A stretch of DNA of 64,000 nucleotides. It comes from Pedobacter sp. ok626 (GTDB lineage Bacteria; Bacteroidota; Bacteroidia; Sphingobacteriales; Sphingobacteriaceae). The translations under genes and the position numbers were made by a program. Shown one piece after another: positions 8,682 through 15,398 of this stretch (position 1 is its first letter; every line of letters begins with the position of its first letter). The notes beneath the pieces were generated by a model. It was given only the letters and a program-made list of their open reading frames with translations, was not told the DNA's origin and did no database searches. The stretch is from contig NZ_FNEX01000003.1 of assembly GCF_900100435.1 (NCBI RefSeq), positions 124,001-188,000 of the forward strand, in the 5' to 3' direction.

Positions 8682-8702
8682 GGAACATTTGAAAAGTGTT
8701 CC
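8682..8702 (-). other. 6-bp hairpin (GGAACA / TGTTCC) 3' of the tRNA-like modules
   Basis: A perfect 6-bp stem with a 9-base loop, CUUUUCAAA on the minus strand. The loop contains UUCAAA, reminiscent of a T loop, and the hairpin sits where a third T arm would fall in the array. The resemblance is weak and I do not call it a third module. Confidence 0.4.
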
Positions 8703-8759
8703 TTCTTTTTCGGGACCTAAATCCGGTGCATTACCATTTTGCTACTCCATACGCTGGAG

Positions 8760-8776
8760 GCAGGATTCGAACCTGC
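8760..8776 (-). repeat. T-arm copy 2 of an exact 17-base repeat
   Basis: On the minus strand GCAGGTTCGAATCCTGC, a 5-bp stem with a canonical TTCGAAT T loop. It is identical over all 17 bases to the copy at 8822-8838, 62 bases away, while the flanking acceptor hairpins differ in sequence. Confidence 0.9.
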
Positions 8777-8821
8777 AATTGATTTGTTACTCTACCCCTG
8801 AGTTATCCTGTTTGACCAGGA

Positions 8822-8838
8822 GCAGGATTCGAACCTGC
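8822..8838 (-). repeat. T-arm copy 1 of an exact 17-base repeat
   Basis: Identical to the copy at 8760-8776. Here it is preceded on the minus strand by GGGTC, the canonical tRNA variable loop (G46-U47-C48), so this module keeps exact tRNA spacing between the anticodon-type stem and the T stem. Confidence 0.9.
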
Positions 8839-8878
8839 GACCCACAAATTGGACAATCAGCCATTTTAAACATCAGAA

Positions 8879-8901
8879 TATTGTCGCTGAACAGCGCAAT
8901 A
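8879..8901 (-). other. 9-bp hairpin with one bulge upstream of the tRNA-like modules
   Basis: TATTG (8879-8883), a bulged base at 8884, CGCT (8885-8888), tetraloop 8889-8892, AGCG (8893-8896), CAATA (8897-8901). On the minus strand this is nine perfect pairs with one bulged A and a GUUC loop. It is the strongest local hairpin in the intergenic region and lies about 30 bases 5' of module 1. Confidence 0.65.
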
Positions 8902-8953
8902 CTATGGAGCCATCAGAGACTCGCAACTGTGGATGTTTATCCTTTCGATTGCC

Positions 8954-8989
8954 ATTCCCTTTCGGGAATATCTTAAAGTACTTTCGTAC
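8954..8989 (-). other. Two GAAA-tetraloop hairpins near the predicted RNA 5' end
   Basis: On the minus strand GUAC-GAAA-GUAC (8989-8978) is followed by AUUCCC-GAAA-GGGAAU (8969-8954). Both are perfect stems closed by a GNRA tetraloop, eight bases apart, and a weaker third (AUC-GAAAG-GAU, 8949-8939) follows. GAAA loops stabilise structured RNAs and dock into tetraloop receptors, and on the plus strand they become unremarkable UUUC loops. This supports minus-strand transcription. Confidence 0.65.
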
Positions 8990-9001
8990 GTTTTATTTTT
9001 T

Positions 9002-9037
9002 CAAAGAACCTGTCTTATTGTTGACATTACAAAGATG
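9002..9037 (-). promoter_or_regulatory. Candidate minus-strand promoter for the tRNA-like RNA and slipin-rtcB operon
   Basis: Two TTTG boxes occur on the minus strand, at 9033-9030 and 9005-9002, spaced so that the first could act as -33 and GTTCTTTG (9009-9002) as -7 (20-base spacer). Alternatively CATCTTTG (9037-9030) is itself a -7 box close to the Bacteroidota TAnnTTTG consensus, with no -33 box but a palindrome (9048-9066) just upstream. Either would start the RNA before all the hairpins described here. The exact start cannot be decided from sequence. Confidence 0.4.
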
Positions 9038-9047
9038 CATGGGGTAC

Positions 9048-9066
9048 TACGCAGCAGATTTGCGCA
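9048..9066. promoter_or_regulatory. Operator-like palindrome, copy 1 (imperfect)
   Basis: TACGCAGCAGATTTGCGCA matches the ends of the perfect palindrome at 9158-9176: TACGCA at the left and TTGCGYA at the right in the same 19-base frame. It lies just upstream of the minus-strand promoter candidates, so a protein bound here could control the RNA/slipin operon. The likely binder is the adjacent WYL protein; this is inference. Confidence 0.5.
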
Positions 9067-9157
9067 ATAAAAAATAAATTTTGAATTATTTATATACCAC
9101 TGTAATTCAGCGCAATTAATTTACACTATTCGCTTTTTTACTAATTTCTATTTCAAT

Positions 9158-9176
9158 TACGCAATTCTATTGCGTA
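9158..9176. promoter_or_regulatory. Operator-like palindrome, copy 2 (perfect 8-bp arms)
   Basis: TACGCAAT-TCT-ATTGCGTA is a perfect inverted repeat with a 3-base centre. It overlaps the TTG -33 box of the WYL gene promoter (9170-9172), the classic position for autorepression. A related 19-base copy sits at 9048-9066. Confidence 0.6.
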
Positions 9177-9199
9177 GTGAATTTCATTTCATATCTTTA
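9170..9199 (+). promoter_or_regulatory. Promoter of the WYL regulator gene
   Basis: TTG (9170-9172), a 19-base spacer, then TATCTTTA (9192-9199). This is close to the Bacteroidota primary-sigma consensus TTTG-N19-TAnnTTTG. The start of transcription would be about 9206, giving a leader of roughly 35 bases before the ATG at 9240. Confidence 0.55.
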
Positions 9200-9239
9200 T
9201 CTAATGCCGATTTTGATTTATTAATCCCTTAAATGCGCT

Positions 9240-10265
9240 ATGTCAGTAAATAAACTTGCCTTAATTCGATATAAAACCATTGATGAATGCCTCAAAAACA
9301 GGTTTAGAAAATGGACGCTGGATGATATCATTGAAAAAGTAGCTTCCAGACTATACGAGTACGAAGGGATTACATCTGGGGTAAGCAAGCGTACCATTCA
9401 AGCTGACATTCAATTGATGCGCAGTGATAAATTGGGATACAACGCCCCTATTGTAGTTTCTGACAGGAAATTCTACAGTTATAGTGCTTTAGATTATAGC
9501 ATTACTAAAGTTCCAATCAATGATGGTGATGTAGAGAAAATGAAAGAAATTGTTGGTGTGCTTAAACAGTTTAATGGCTTTAATTACTTTGATGAGATGA
9601 GCGACATGATTGCCAAGCTGGAAAACAACCTATATAAATCCACCAACCCCAGTAAAAACTACATTCAATTTGAAAGTAATAAGCAACTGCGGGGATTGGA
9701 ATACATTAACCCACTTTATCAGGCTATTCTTCAGCAAAAATCACTACTGATTGTGTACCGGTCATTTAAAGCGTTGCAAGCCAGTCAGAGTATCTATTTT
9801 CCTTATCTTTTGAAAGAATACAGGAATAGATGGTTTGTGATTGTGAAGGCAAAAAAAGGTGCCCAATTGCTCACGCTCGCTCTTGATCGGATCATCGAAT
9901 TTCAGGAACTGCCAAATGAACCTTATGTTGAATATAAAGGAGTTGACTTTGAACGCTATTTTGAAGATTTACTGGGCGTTACCAAATCAGAAAGAGATCG
10001 AGCACATAAAGTTATCTTAAAAATAGATAAACGAACTGCGCCCTATATACTAACTAAACCATTGCATCATAGTCAGCAAGTGTTGAAAGAGGAGCCTGAT
10101 GGTTTGATCTTTAGAATTGATGTGGTATTAAACTTTGAGCTGGAAAGGGAAATTCTTGGCTTTGGCGAATGTATGAAAGTACTGGCGCCACGAAACCTGG
10201 CTTCCAGAATAAAAAATAGGCTTTTTCAATCTGCCAAACAATACGAAACGGATTACTCCGAGTAA
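9240..10265 (+). CDS. WYL-domain transcriptional regulator of the RNA-repair locus
   Basis: A 341-residue cytosolic regulator. The N-terminus is a winged helix-turn-helix (about 1-90; recognition region SKRTIQADIQLMRSD). After a linker, the WYL domain covers about 150-225: INPLYQAILQQKSLLIVYRSF, then FPYLLKEYRNRWFVIVKAKK, with WFV where WYL usually stands, then LALDRI. A WCX-like C-terminal extension follows (about 250-335). WYL domains are thought to bind nucleic acids or nucleotides and are frequent in defence and RNA-repair loci. Its divergent position and the two shared palindromes suggest it senses damaged RNA or the tRNA-like RNA and controls the slipin-rtcB operon; that is inference. 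It is followed by a perfect 22-bp terminator hairpin. Confidence 0.85.
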   Translation: MSVNKLALIRYKTIDECLKNRFRKWTLDDIIEKVASRLYEYEGITSGVSKRTIQADIQLMRSDKLGYNAPIVVSDRKFYSYSALDYSITKVPINDGDVEKMKEIVGVLKQFNGFNYFDEMSDMIAKLENNLYKSTNPSKNYIQFESNKQLRGLEYINPLYQAILQQKSLLIVYRSFKALQASQSIYFPYLLKEYRNRWFVIVKAKKGAQLLTLALDRIIEFQELPNEPYVEYKGVDFERYFEDLLGVTKSERDRAHKVILKIDKRTAPYILTKPLHHSQQVLKEEPDGLIFRIDVVLNFELEREILGFGECMKVLAPRNLASRIKNRLFQSAKQYETDYSE

Positions 10266-10300
10266 TGATTAAAAAAATCAGAATTAAATTCATCAATCAT

Positions 10301-10349
10301 AAATAGAAAGGGTAAGATGATCGGAAGGATCATCTTACCCTTTCTATTT
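10301..10349. terminator. Bidirectional terminator, perfect 22-bp stem
   Basis: The arms at 10301-10322 and 10328-10349 are exact inverted repeats of 22 bases around a 5-base loop (GGAAG), ending in CTATTT/AAATAG. It sits between the convergent stops of the WYL gene (10265) and the M16-like gene (10353) and can serve both strands. The stem is unusually long and flawless for a terminator. Confidence 0.8.
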
Positions 10350-10352
10350 TAA

Positions 10353-11765
10353 CTATTTCTTTGGGGCAGGCAACAAAACTGCTTGAATGTAATTACTGCC
10401 GGTTAAAAATTCATTCGCAGCCTGTTTTACCGTTTCTGTACTAGCCTTATAAAAGTAATAAGGATAATGTACAATTTCGTATGGATCGTCGCCATTCACG
10501 TATTGTAAGGCTAGGTAATCGCGCCAAAAAATATAATCGAAAGTTTGTTTTTTGAGTTCGCTTTTTCTCAAGGTCACGTATTGCTTCAGCTGCTCAGGTT
10601 TTATACCCTGTTTCAAATCGGCTATCGTTCGATTAACCATAGCCAACAATTCATCAACCTGCTGTGGCAAACACTTAAACCCAATATTTATGGAATAGCT
10701 TTGCTTTGGAAACTTAGTTAAGGTAAGTGTCACCGAGGCTTTACTTGCGCCGCTAAAGGCTTTAAGGGTATCCAAATTTTTCTCCAATAAATAAGACAAA
10801 ACCTTTAATTGCAAGTTTACAGAATCGCTGTGTTGGTACTTCCCGCTATAAACCAATTGCACCGCTGCCAATGGCAAATGGCCATTGTAGACTTTTTTAT
10901 AAATCTTGCCGTTCGGAATCTCGTTGTTCCTGTCAACTTGTGCTTGCATAGCTGCCTTTGAAGGTAATGCATTGAAATATTGAGCCATCAGATCAATAAC
11001 CTCATTGGATGGCTCATTAAAATCATCCACTTTGAAGTTTCCGGTAAACACAAAAGTATAGCCCTTGATACTACCGAAGCATTTGCTGAAAATATCAAAT
11101 GCTTTATCCAGGTTAATTGCTTTGATATTAGCCGCACTGAGGGTATTGACTCTTTTTTTATTCGTCTTTACTAACGCATTAACCGTATCCTGTAAAACAT
11201 TGTACGGATTTTTATAATAAATCGCAGCGCTCTTGCTAAGATTCTTGATATACGTATCGAAATAAACTTTATCCTTTTTAGGATGCGTGAAATACAGGTA
11301 AATGGCTTGCAAAAAGGTTTCCAAATCGGCAGGCATACAGCTGCCTTTTAAGGTGCTATAGTTTTCTTCGATATCAGGAGTTAAACTGATATTTTTTTGT
11401 TTAAAAAACTGACTGATTTCGGATCCGCTAAAATCCCCCACGCCACTGTTGCCAATAATAGCTCCTGCATGTATAGCTGATTGAAAATCCTGATCATCTA
11501 CTAAGGAGGCACCGCCAGGACAGATGGCACTCATCTGTATATCTTTACGACTGTCATCGGCCCTTATTACCACCTTTAGACCGTTTGCCATGGTATATTC
11601 GTAGAACTTGATTTGCGAATTCTTGTACATCTGGGGTCTTGTTTTCTCAATTATCGCAGGTTTTGTTTTAAGCAATTCCCTAATTCTGGATTGCCCAAAT
11701 ACCTGATTACAGAAAAAAGCAAGGCTCAGCAATAGCATTACAATGCTATAATTTCTCATTTTCAT
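10353..11765 (-). CDS. M16 (insulinase)-like protein lacking the zinc motif
   Basis: A 470-residue exported protein with a signal peptide (MLLLSLAFFCNQVFGQ). The chain resembles the second, non-catalytic half of PqqL-type M16 peptidases: YTMANGLKVVIRADDSRKDI, then SAICPGGASLVDDQDFQSAI, then NSGVGDFSGSEI, later an FTGNFKVDDF segment and the YSGKYQHSDSVNLQLKVL pattern. The HxxEH zinc-binding motif of active M16 enzymes is absent; SAIHAG stands at its approximate position. It is therefore probably a binding or chaperone subunit, or the partner of an M16 protease encoded elsewhere. It is the last gene of the first SusCD locus, 17 bases after a TlpA-like gene. Confidence 0.7.
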   Translation of the reverse strand: MKMRNYSIVMLLLSLAFFCNQVFGQSRIRELLKTKPAIIEKTRPQMYKNSQIKFYEYTMANGLKVVIRADDSRKDIQMSAICPGGASLVDDQDFQSAIHAGAIIGNSGVGDFSGSEISQFFKQKNISLTPDIEENYSTLKGSCMPADLETFLQAIYLYFTHPKKDKVYFDTYIKNLSKSAAIYYKNPYNVLQDTVNALVKTNKKRVNTLSAANIKAINLDKAFDIFSKCFGSIKGYTFVFTGNFKVDDFNEPSNEVIDLMAQYFNALPSKAAMQAQVDRNNEIPNGKIYKKVYNGHLPLAAVQLVYSGKYQHSDSVNLQLKVLSYLLEKNLDTLKAFSGASKASVTLTLTKFPKQSYSINIGFKCLPQQVDELLAMVNRTIADLKQGIKPEQLKQYVTLRKSELKKQTFDYIFWRDYLALQYVNGDDPYEIVHYPYYFYKASTETVKQAANEFLTGSNYIQAVLLPAPKK

Positions 11766-11782
11766 ATTCTATGATTTTCAGG

Positions 11783-12823
11783 TTATTTAATGAATTTTTC
11801 TAATGTAGATTCCAGCAATTCGCCACGAAGGTTAGTCGCGATCACTTTTCCATTCGGATCGATCAGAAAGTTGGCAGGAACTGCATAAATCTGATACTCA
11901 CGCGCGATGGGATCTTCCGGGCCTAGTATATTAGATACGTTGATCCAGGGAACGTCATCGTTTTCCAGTGCAGAAATCCACAAGGATTTATCATGGTCAA
12001 TAGAATAACCTAGTATCTCAAAGTTTTTGTCTTTAAACCGAGTATAAGCTTTCTTTAGATATGGAAATTCGCCGCGACAAGGTATACACCAGGAAGCCCA
12101 AAAATCAACCAGTACGTATTTGCCCCTTAAATCGGAAAGCTTAACGACTTTCCCTTCCGGAGTTTTTGAGGTAAAATCAGAAAGTGTACCACCAATTACC
12201 AAATGCCTAACGTTTTCCAGATATTTGCTATAAGCCAGTCCCTCCTTCGAGCCCTGAATCTGAGGCGAGAATAGACTAAACAAATTCGCTATTTCAGGAA
12301 ATTTGGTCGGGAAACGTTGTACCTGGCCAGTACCAAAAATATTTAAAAAAGTTCTAAACGCCATTCTAGAATCCGGGTATTGCACAATTAACCTTTTTAG
12401 GATCAACAGAGATTGATCTACATCTTTTGTGCCTGATAAGCTATCCCTCATCACTTGATAAAGCTCAGTTTGAACAGAACCTGTAATCTTTGAATCTGGG
12501 AGCGCGCCTTGCACATCTACCGTAATTCGCTCTCCTTTTTTTATAAAAAGTGTCAGTTGCCGATCTGGCCTCCTGCTTTGGCTATTTCCAATAGCCAAAG
12601 TTGCAGAATTATAGTTTCCATCCTTCATTGTACCCGAGATCTCAAACTCAGCGTTTTTGATCTCCACAGAATCGGTACGGCCAGCCGTTCCGTCGTTATA
12701 ATTGAGGTAAACTTTTTTTAGCGCAGTCATCGGACCGCTAACCTTGCCTTTGATGGTAAAATTGCTTTGTGCAGACAATACCACCGGGCATAAAACTAAA
12801 AGACTTATGATTATTCTCTTCAT
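11783..12823 (-). CDS. TlpA-like thioredoxin with DUF4369-type N-terminus
   Basis: A 346-residue exported protein (signal peptide ending VVLSAQS). Residues about 22-120 form a strand-rich DUF4369-like domain (FTIKGKVSGPMTALKKVYLNY). The TlpA/AhpC-TSA thioredoxin domain starts near 210: VKLSDLRGKYVLVDFWASWCIPCRGEFPYLKKAY, with active site CIPC and a cis-proline region AVPANFLIDPNG. Such proteins reduce or isomerise disulfides in the periplasm. The ATG overlaps the stop of the upstream paralog by four bases. The CIPC dipeptide differs from the CGPC of its neighbour, so redox potential or partner may differ. Confidence 0.85.
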   Translation of the reverse strand: MKRIIISLLVLCPVVLSAQSNFTIKGKVSGPMTALKKVYLNYNDGTAGRTDSVEIKNAEFEISGTMKDGNYNSATLAIGNSQSRRPDRQLTLFIKKGERITVDVQGALPDSKITGSVQTELYQVMRDSLSGTKDVDQSLLILKRLIVQYPDSRMAFRTFLNIFGTGQVQRFPTKFPEIANLFSLFSPQIQGSKEGLAYSKYLENVRHLVIGGTLSDFTSKTPEGKVVKLSDLRGKYVLVDFWASWCIPCRGEFPYLKKAYTRFKDKNFEILGYSIDHDKSLWISALENDDVPWINVSNILGPEDPIAREYQIYAVPANFLIDPNGKVIATNLRGELLESTLEKFIK

Positions 12824-13890
12824 TTCAGTAATTGTTTTAGTTTACTTTCAAGCATTTCCCCTCTAAGGTCTTTGGCGACAATCTTCCCTGTGGGATCGAT
12901 CAGCAGGTTACTTGGGATACCTTCGATACCATAACTGGTAGATACCTCATTTTTCCAACCCTTTAGATCTGACAATTGTGTCCAGGGCATTTTATCATCA
13001 CGGATAGCCTTTTTCCAATTGGCTGCTTTATCGTCCAGTGAAATCCCAACAACCGTAAATCCTTTGTCTTTATAGGCATTGTAAGCTTTTAACACATTGG
13101 GATTTTCTGCGCGACATGGTCCGCACCAGCTGGCCCAAAAATCTACCAGCACATATTTCCCTCTAAAACTGCTTAGCTTTACCTGTTTCCCGCTCGTATC
13201 AGCCTGTATAAAATCGGCCATTTGGTTTCCTATCAGGCTTTTTTTTAAGGTTTCCAGTGTTTGGCTAAGCTTTTTACCCGCTTCGGTCCGTTTAGCCGAC
13301 TCATCAAGCTTATCATACAGGGGTTTGACCTCAGCATAACCATACGAGGTACGACCTGCTATCAGGTATATGCTGAAAAAACTTTTGGGATGATCAGCTA
13401 TAAATTGGTTTGCCCTCGCCTTCTTTTTTGTTTTAAGCGCTTCCCTTTTTTTGTTTAATTCCTCTTTTTCCTGTGCAGATGCCTTACCATATGCAGTAGA
13501 TAGGAACGCTTCCTGATCTGTCAGATCTTTGATAAATTCGCCAAATGCTTTTGCGTCATCCTGCATAGGAGATCCGGTTAATTTGTACGCTTCTGAAGCT
13601 TCTTTAGTCCCTGTAAGCTTACTATGACCCGGCCCTATAAAATAGGAGTAACTGTGGTTTTCTATAACCAGTGAAATTAGTTGCGGTCCGGTTAAGTTTG
13701 TCTTCCAGGTAAAAACATCATTGATTACTTTTACTGAATCGGCTTTGAATACACCATTGTTATTGGTGTTGATTTTAACGGTTGTCCCGGACAAACCTTT
13801 GATCTGGCCTGTAAGCGTTGTATTTTGAGCCTGAGCTACTGTGCCTAACAGGCACAGTAAAACGAGCAAGGTATTGCTAAATAACTTCAT
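12820..13890 (-). CDS. TlpA-like thioredoxin with DUF4369-type N-terminus
   Basis: A 356-residue exported protein (signal peptide ending TVAQAQN). The DUF4369-like part begins TTLTGQIKGLSGTTVKI. A charged helical segment (about 135-165, rich in K and E) leads to the thioredoxin domain: VKLSSFRGKYVLVDFWASWCGPCRAENPNVLKAY with CGPC, and a cis-proline stretch GIPSNLLIDPTG. It is a divergent paralog of the next gene, and of the two TlpA-like genes in the second SusCD locus. It follows the SusD gene by 75 bases in the same direction. Confidence 0.85.
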   Translation of the reverse strand: MKLFSNTLLVLLCLLGTVAQAQNTTLTGQIKGLSGTTVKINTNNNGVFKADSVKVINDVFTWKTNLTGPQLISLVIENHSYSYFIGPGHSKLTGTKEASEAYKLTGSPMQDDAKAFGEFIKDLTDQEAFLSTAYGKASAQEKEELNKKREALKTKKKARANQFIADHPKSFFSIYLIAGRTSYGYAEVKPLYDKLDESAKRTEAGKKLSQTLETLKKSLIGNQMADFIQADTSGKQVKLSSFRGKYVLVDFWASWCGPCRAENPNVLKAYNAYKDKGFTVVGISLDDKAANWKKAIRDDKMPWTQLSDLKGWKNEVSTSYGIEGIPSNLLIDPTGKIVAKDLRGEMLESKLKQLLK

Positions 13891-13965
13891 TTTTATCTGT
13901 TTAAATTTTGTGATGATGGTTTCCCACCCTATTTTTTTGTATGTGAATGGTTGGTAAAAGAATGC

Positions 13966-15384
13966 TTAATTATATCCCAGATTCTGGCTTAATTGATTAT
14001 TCAAATCTCTTTGCGCCTGCGGTACCGGGTATAACGCAGCATCAGGTATGTACCCCGTCTTTATTGCACCAAGAACTGCGGCGGCTGTACCTGTTCTTTT
14101 CAGATCATACCACCTGTTTGCCCATTCACAAAAAAGCTCTGTTTGTCTTTCTTTCATAATCGCATTGAGTACAGCAGCTTGCGATGTAACATCAGCGGTA
14201 CTACCCAATAAACCAGCACGGAGACGAATGATATTTACATCTGCTAAAGCTTTCCCAAGATTGATGGCGCCGCCAAGATGTGCAGCAGCTTCGGCACGGA
14301 TCAGGTACATCTCAGCCAATCTTAATACCATTTGATCTTCTGCAGGTGCAACGGTTGACAAGCGATTTTTATATTTATAAGGGTAATATTGTGTTTGGTT
14401 TACCCCGTTAACAACCCTTACCTTTGAACCAGTCCAATTTACAAGGCGCTGATCGGTAGCTTCGAAAGCACCTAATAAAAATGGTGTTATGATATAATTC
14501 GGAAACGAATTAACGGAAGCGGGAACAAAAGCTACTGCATCTGGCACTCCATTGCTAAATGCCTGAGCTCCGGGTATTTGCCAGATAGCTTCGGTACTTC
14601 CATTCAAAAATACTTTAGTGAGACCCGTTTGGACCAGGTTGTAACCACCCATCCGAATAACCGAATCGGCCCCATTATAAGCGCTTTGCCAGTTACCCAG
14701 ATATAAATTAACTTTTGCCTGCAAGGCTATTGCCGTATATAAATTTGGCCTTGCCCGCCCTGCTGAGGGGTAGCTTATCGTTAATTTTTTACGGGCATCT
14801 GCCAGGTCGGACATGATCTGGCTATAAACAGCTGCAACCGGACTTCTTGGTAAACGGCTTGTTGTATTATAGTCTGTTGTGGTAACAAGCGGCACATCGC
14901 CAAAAAAGTTAACCAGGCTAAAATAATACAATGCACGCAGCACTTCCATTTCGCCGGTAATTTGATTTTGGAAGCTTGCCGATAGATTACTATTGTTGGT
15001 GATACCTCCCAATACCGCATTTACCTGATAAATCCCTTGATAAATATTTCCCCATAAGATGGCTGCCCCACTGTTTACCGGGGTCAGGGAATAGTTATAA
15101 AACTGCTGATAGTCGTTAACCGGCACATAGGTTAATTCGTCGGCCGAAAGTCCGGGAAAAGCCGTAAAAGCCACATTGCTATAAGCGAAACCACTCCCAT
15201 TACTGTTTAATGCATAAACCCCGGTAACAGCGGATAATGTGGTTAAACTATCGGCAAATTGTACCTCCTGTGTAATCGCAGAAGGTGGGTTAGGGATCTC
15301 TATCAATTTTTTGCAGGATGTAAATGATGTGACAACTACCAAAAGGCCGGTCATTAATATATATACTTTGGATATCGTTTTCAT
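13966..15384 (-). CDS. SusD/RagB family outer-membrane lipoprotein
   Basis: A 472-residue lipoprotein: signal sequence with lipobox FTSC (Cys24), then KKLIEIPNPPSAIT. The helical TPR-like SusD body is clear (GEMEVLRALYYFSLVNFFGDVPLVTTTDYNT; ALQAKVNLYLGNWQSAYNGAD; RLAEMYLIRAEAAAH; ERQTELFCEWANRWYDLKRTG). SusD proteins form the lid over the SusC barrel and capture the ligand at the cell surface. It starts 14 bases after the SusC gene ends. The substrate is unknown; the neighbours are thioredoxins and an M16-like protein rather than glycoside hydrolases, so a peptide- or metal-chelate-type ligand is more likely than a glycan. Confidence 0.93.
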   Translation of the reverse strand: MKTISKVYILMTGLLVVVTSFTSCKKLIEIPNPPSAITQEVQFADSLTTLSAVTGVYALNSNGSGFAYSNVAFTAFPGLSADELTYVPVNDYQQFYNYSLTPVNSGAAILWGNIYQGIYQVNAVLGGITNNSNLSASFQNQITGEMEVLRALYYFSLVNFFGDVPLVTTTDYNTTSRLPRSPVAAVYSQIMSDLADARKKLTISYPSAGRARPNLYTAIALQAKVNLYLGNWQSAYNGADSVIRMGGYNLVQTGLTKVFLNGSTEAIWQIPGAQAFSNGVPDAVAFVPASVNSFPNYIITPFLLGAFEATDQRLVNWTGSKVRVVNGVNQTQYYPYKYKNRLSTVAPAEDQMVLRLAEMYLIRAEAAAHLGGAINLGKALADVNIIRLRAGLLGSTADVTSQAAVLNAIMKERQTELFCEWANRWYDLKRTGTAAAVLGAIKTGYIPDAALYPVPQAQRDLNNQLSQNLGYN

Positions 15385-15398
15385 ATTCTTTTTGTTGC

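Larger units (their letters stand above)
8711..8850 (-). ncRNA. Two tandem, circularly permuted tRNA-like modules (Y-RNA-like)
   Basis: Minus-strand order for module 1: AUUUGU (8849-8844), GGGUC variable loop (8843-8839), T arm (8838-8822), acceptor strand UCCUG (8821-8817), 6-base cap (8816-8811), acceptor strand CAGGA (8810-8806), UA as positions 8-9, D arm ACUC-AGGGGUA-GAGU (8803-8789), one base, then ACAAAU (8787-8782), which pairs with AUUUGU. Module 2: AAAUC (8785-8781), AAUU, identical T arm (8776-8760), CUCCA (8759-8755), cap GCGUA, UGGAG (8749-8745), UA, D arm GCA-AAAUGGUAA-UGC (8742-8728), ACCG, GAUUU (8723-8719), pairing with AAAUC. Both T loops are UUCGAAU and both D loops contain GG. 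No anticodon loop or free CCA end exists. YrlA-type Y RNAs are known tRNA mimics; AGGUCCCGA (8718-8710) loosely recalls the Ro60-binding GGUCCGA. Confidence 0.75.

Noticed and set aside
8682..8702. Third tRNA-like module
   Set aside because: Only a hairpin with a vaguely T-loop-like sequence; no D arm or acceptor hairpin follows, so two modules are all that can be supported.
8711..8850. Ordinary tRNA genes or degenerate tRNA pseudogenes
   Set aside because: No 7-bp acceptor pairing in normal order, no anticodon loop and no CCA end. In normal order the acceptor strands pair in four of five positions only when shifted, whereas the permuted order gives perfect stems for both modules. Decay of tRNA genes would not preserve these pairings.
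8656..8976. Plus-strand reading frame of 106 codons across the tRNA-like region
   Set aside because: Its product contains RWRQDSNLQ and SRIRTCDPQ, well-known artefacts of translating the antisense of tRNA T arms. It overlaps the structured minus-strand RNA and has no homology-like features.
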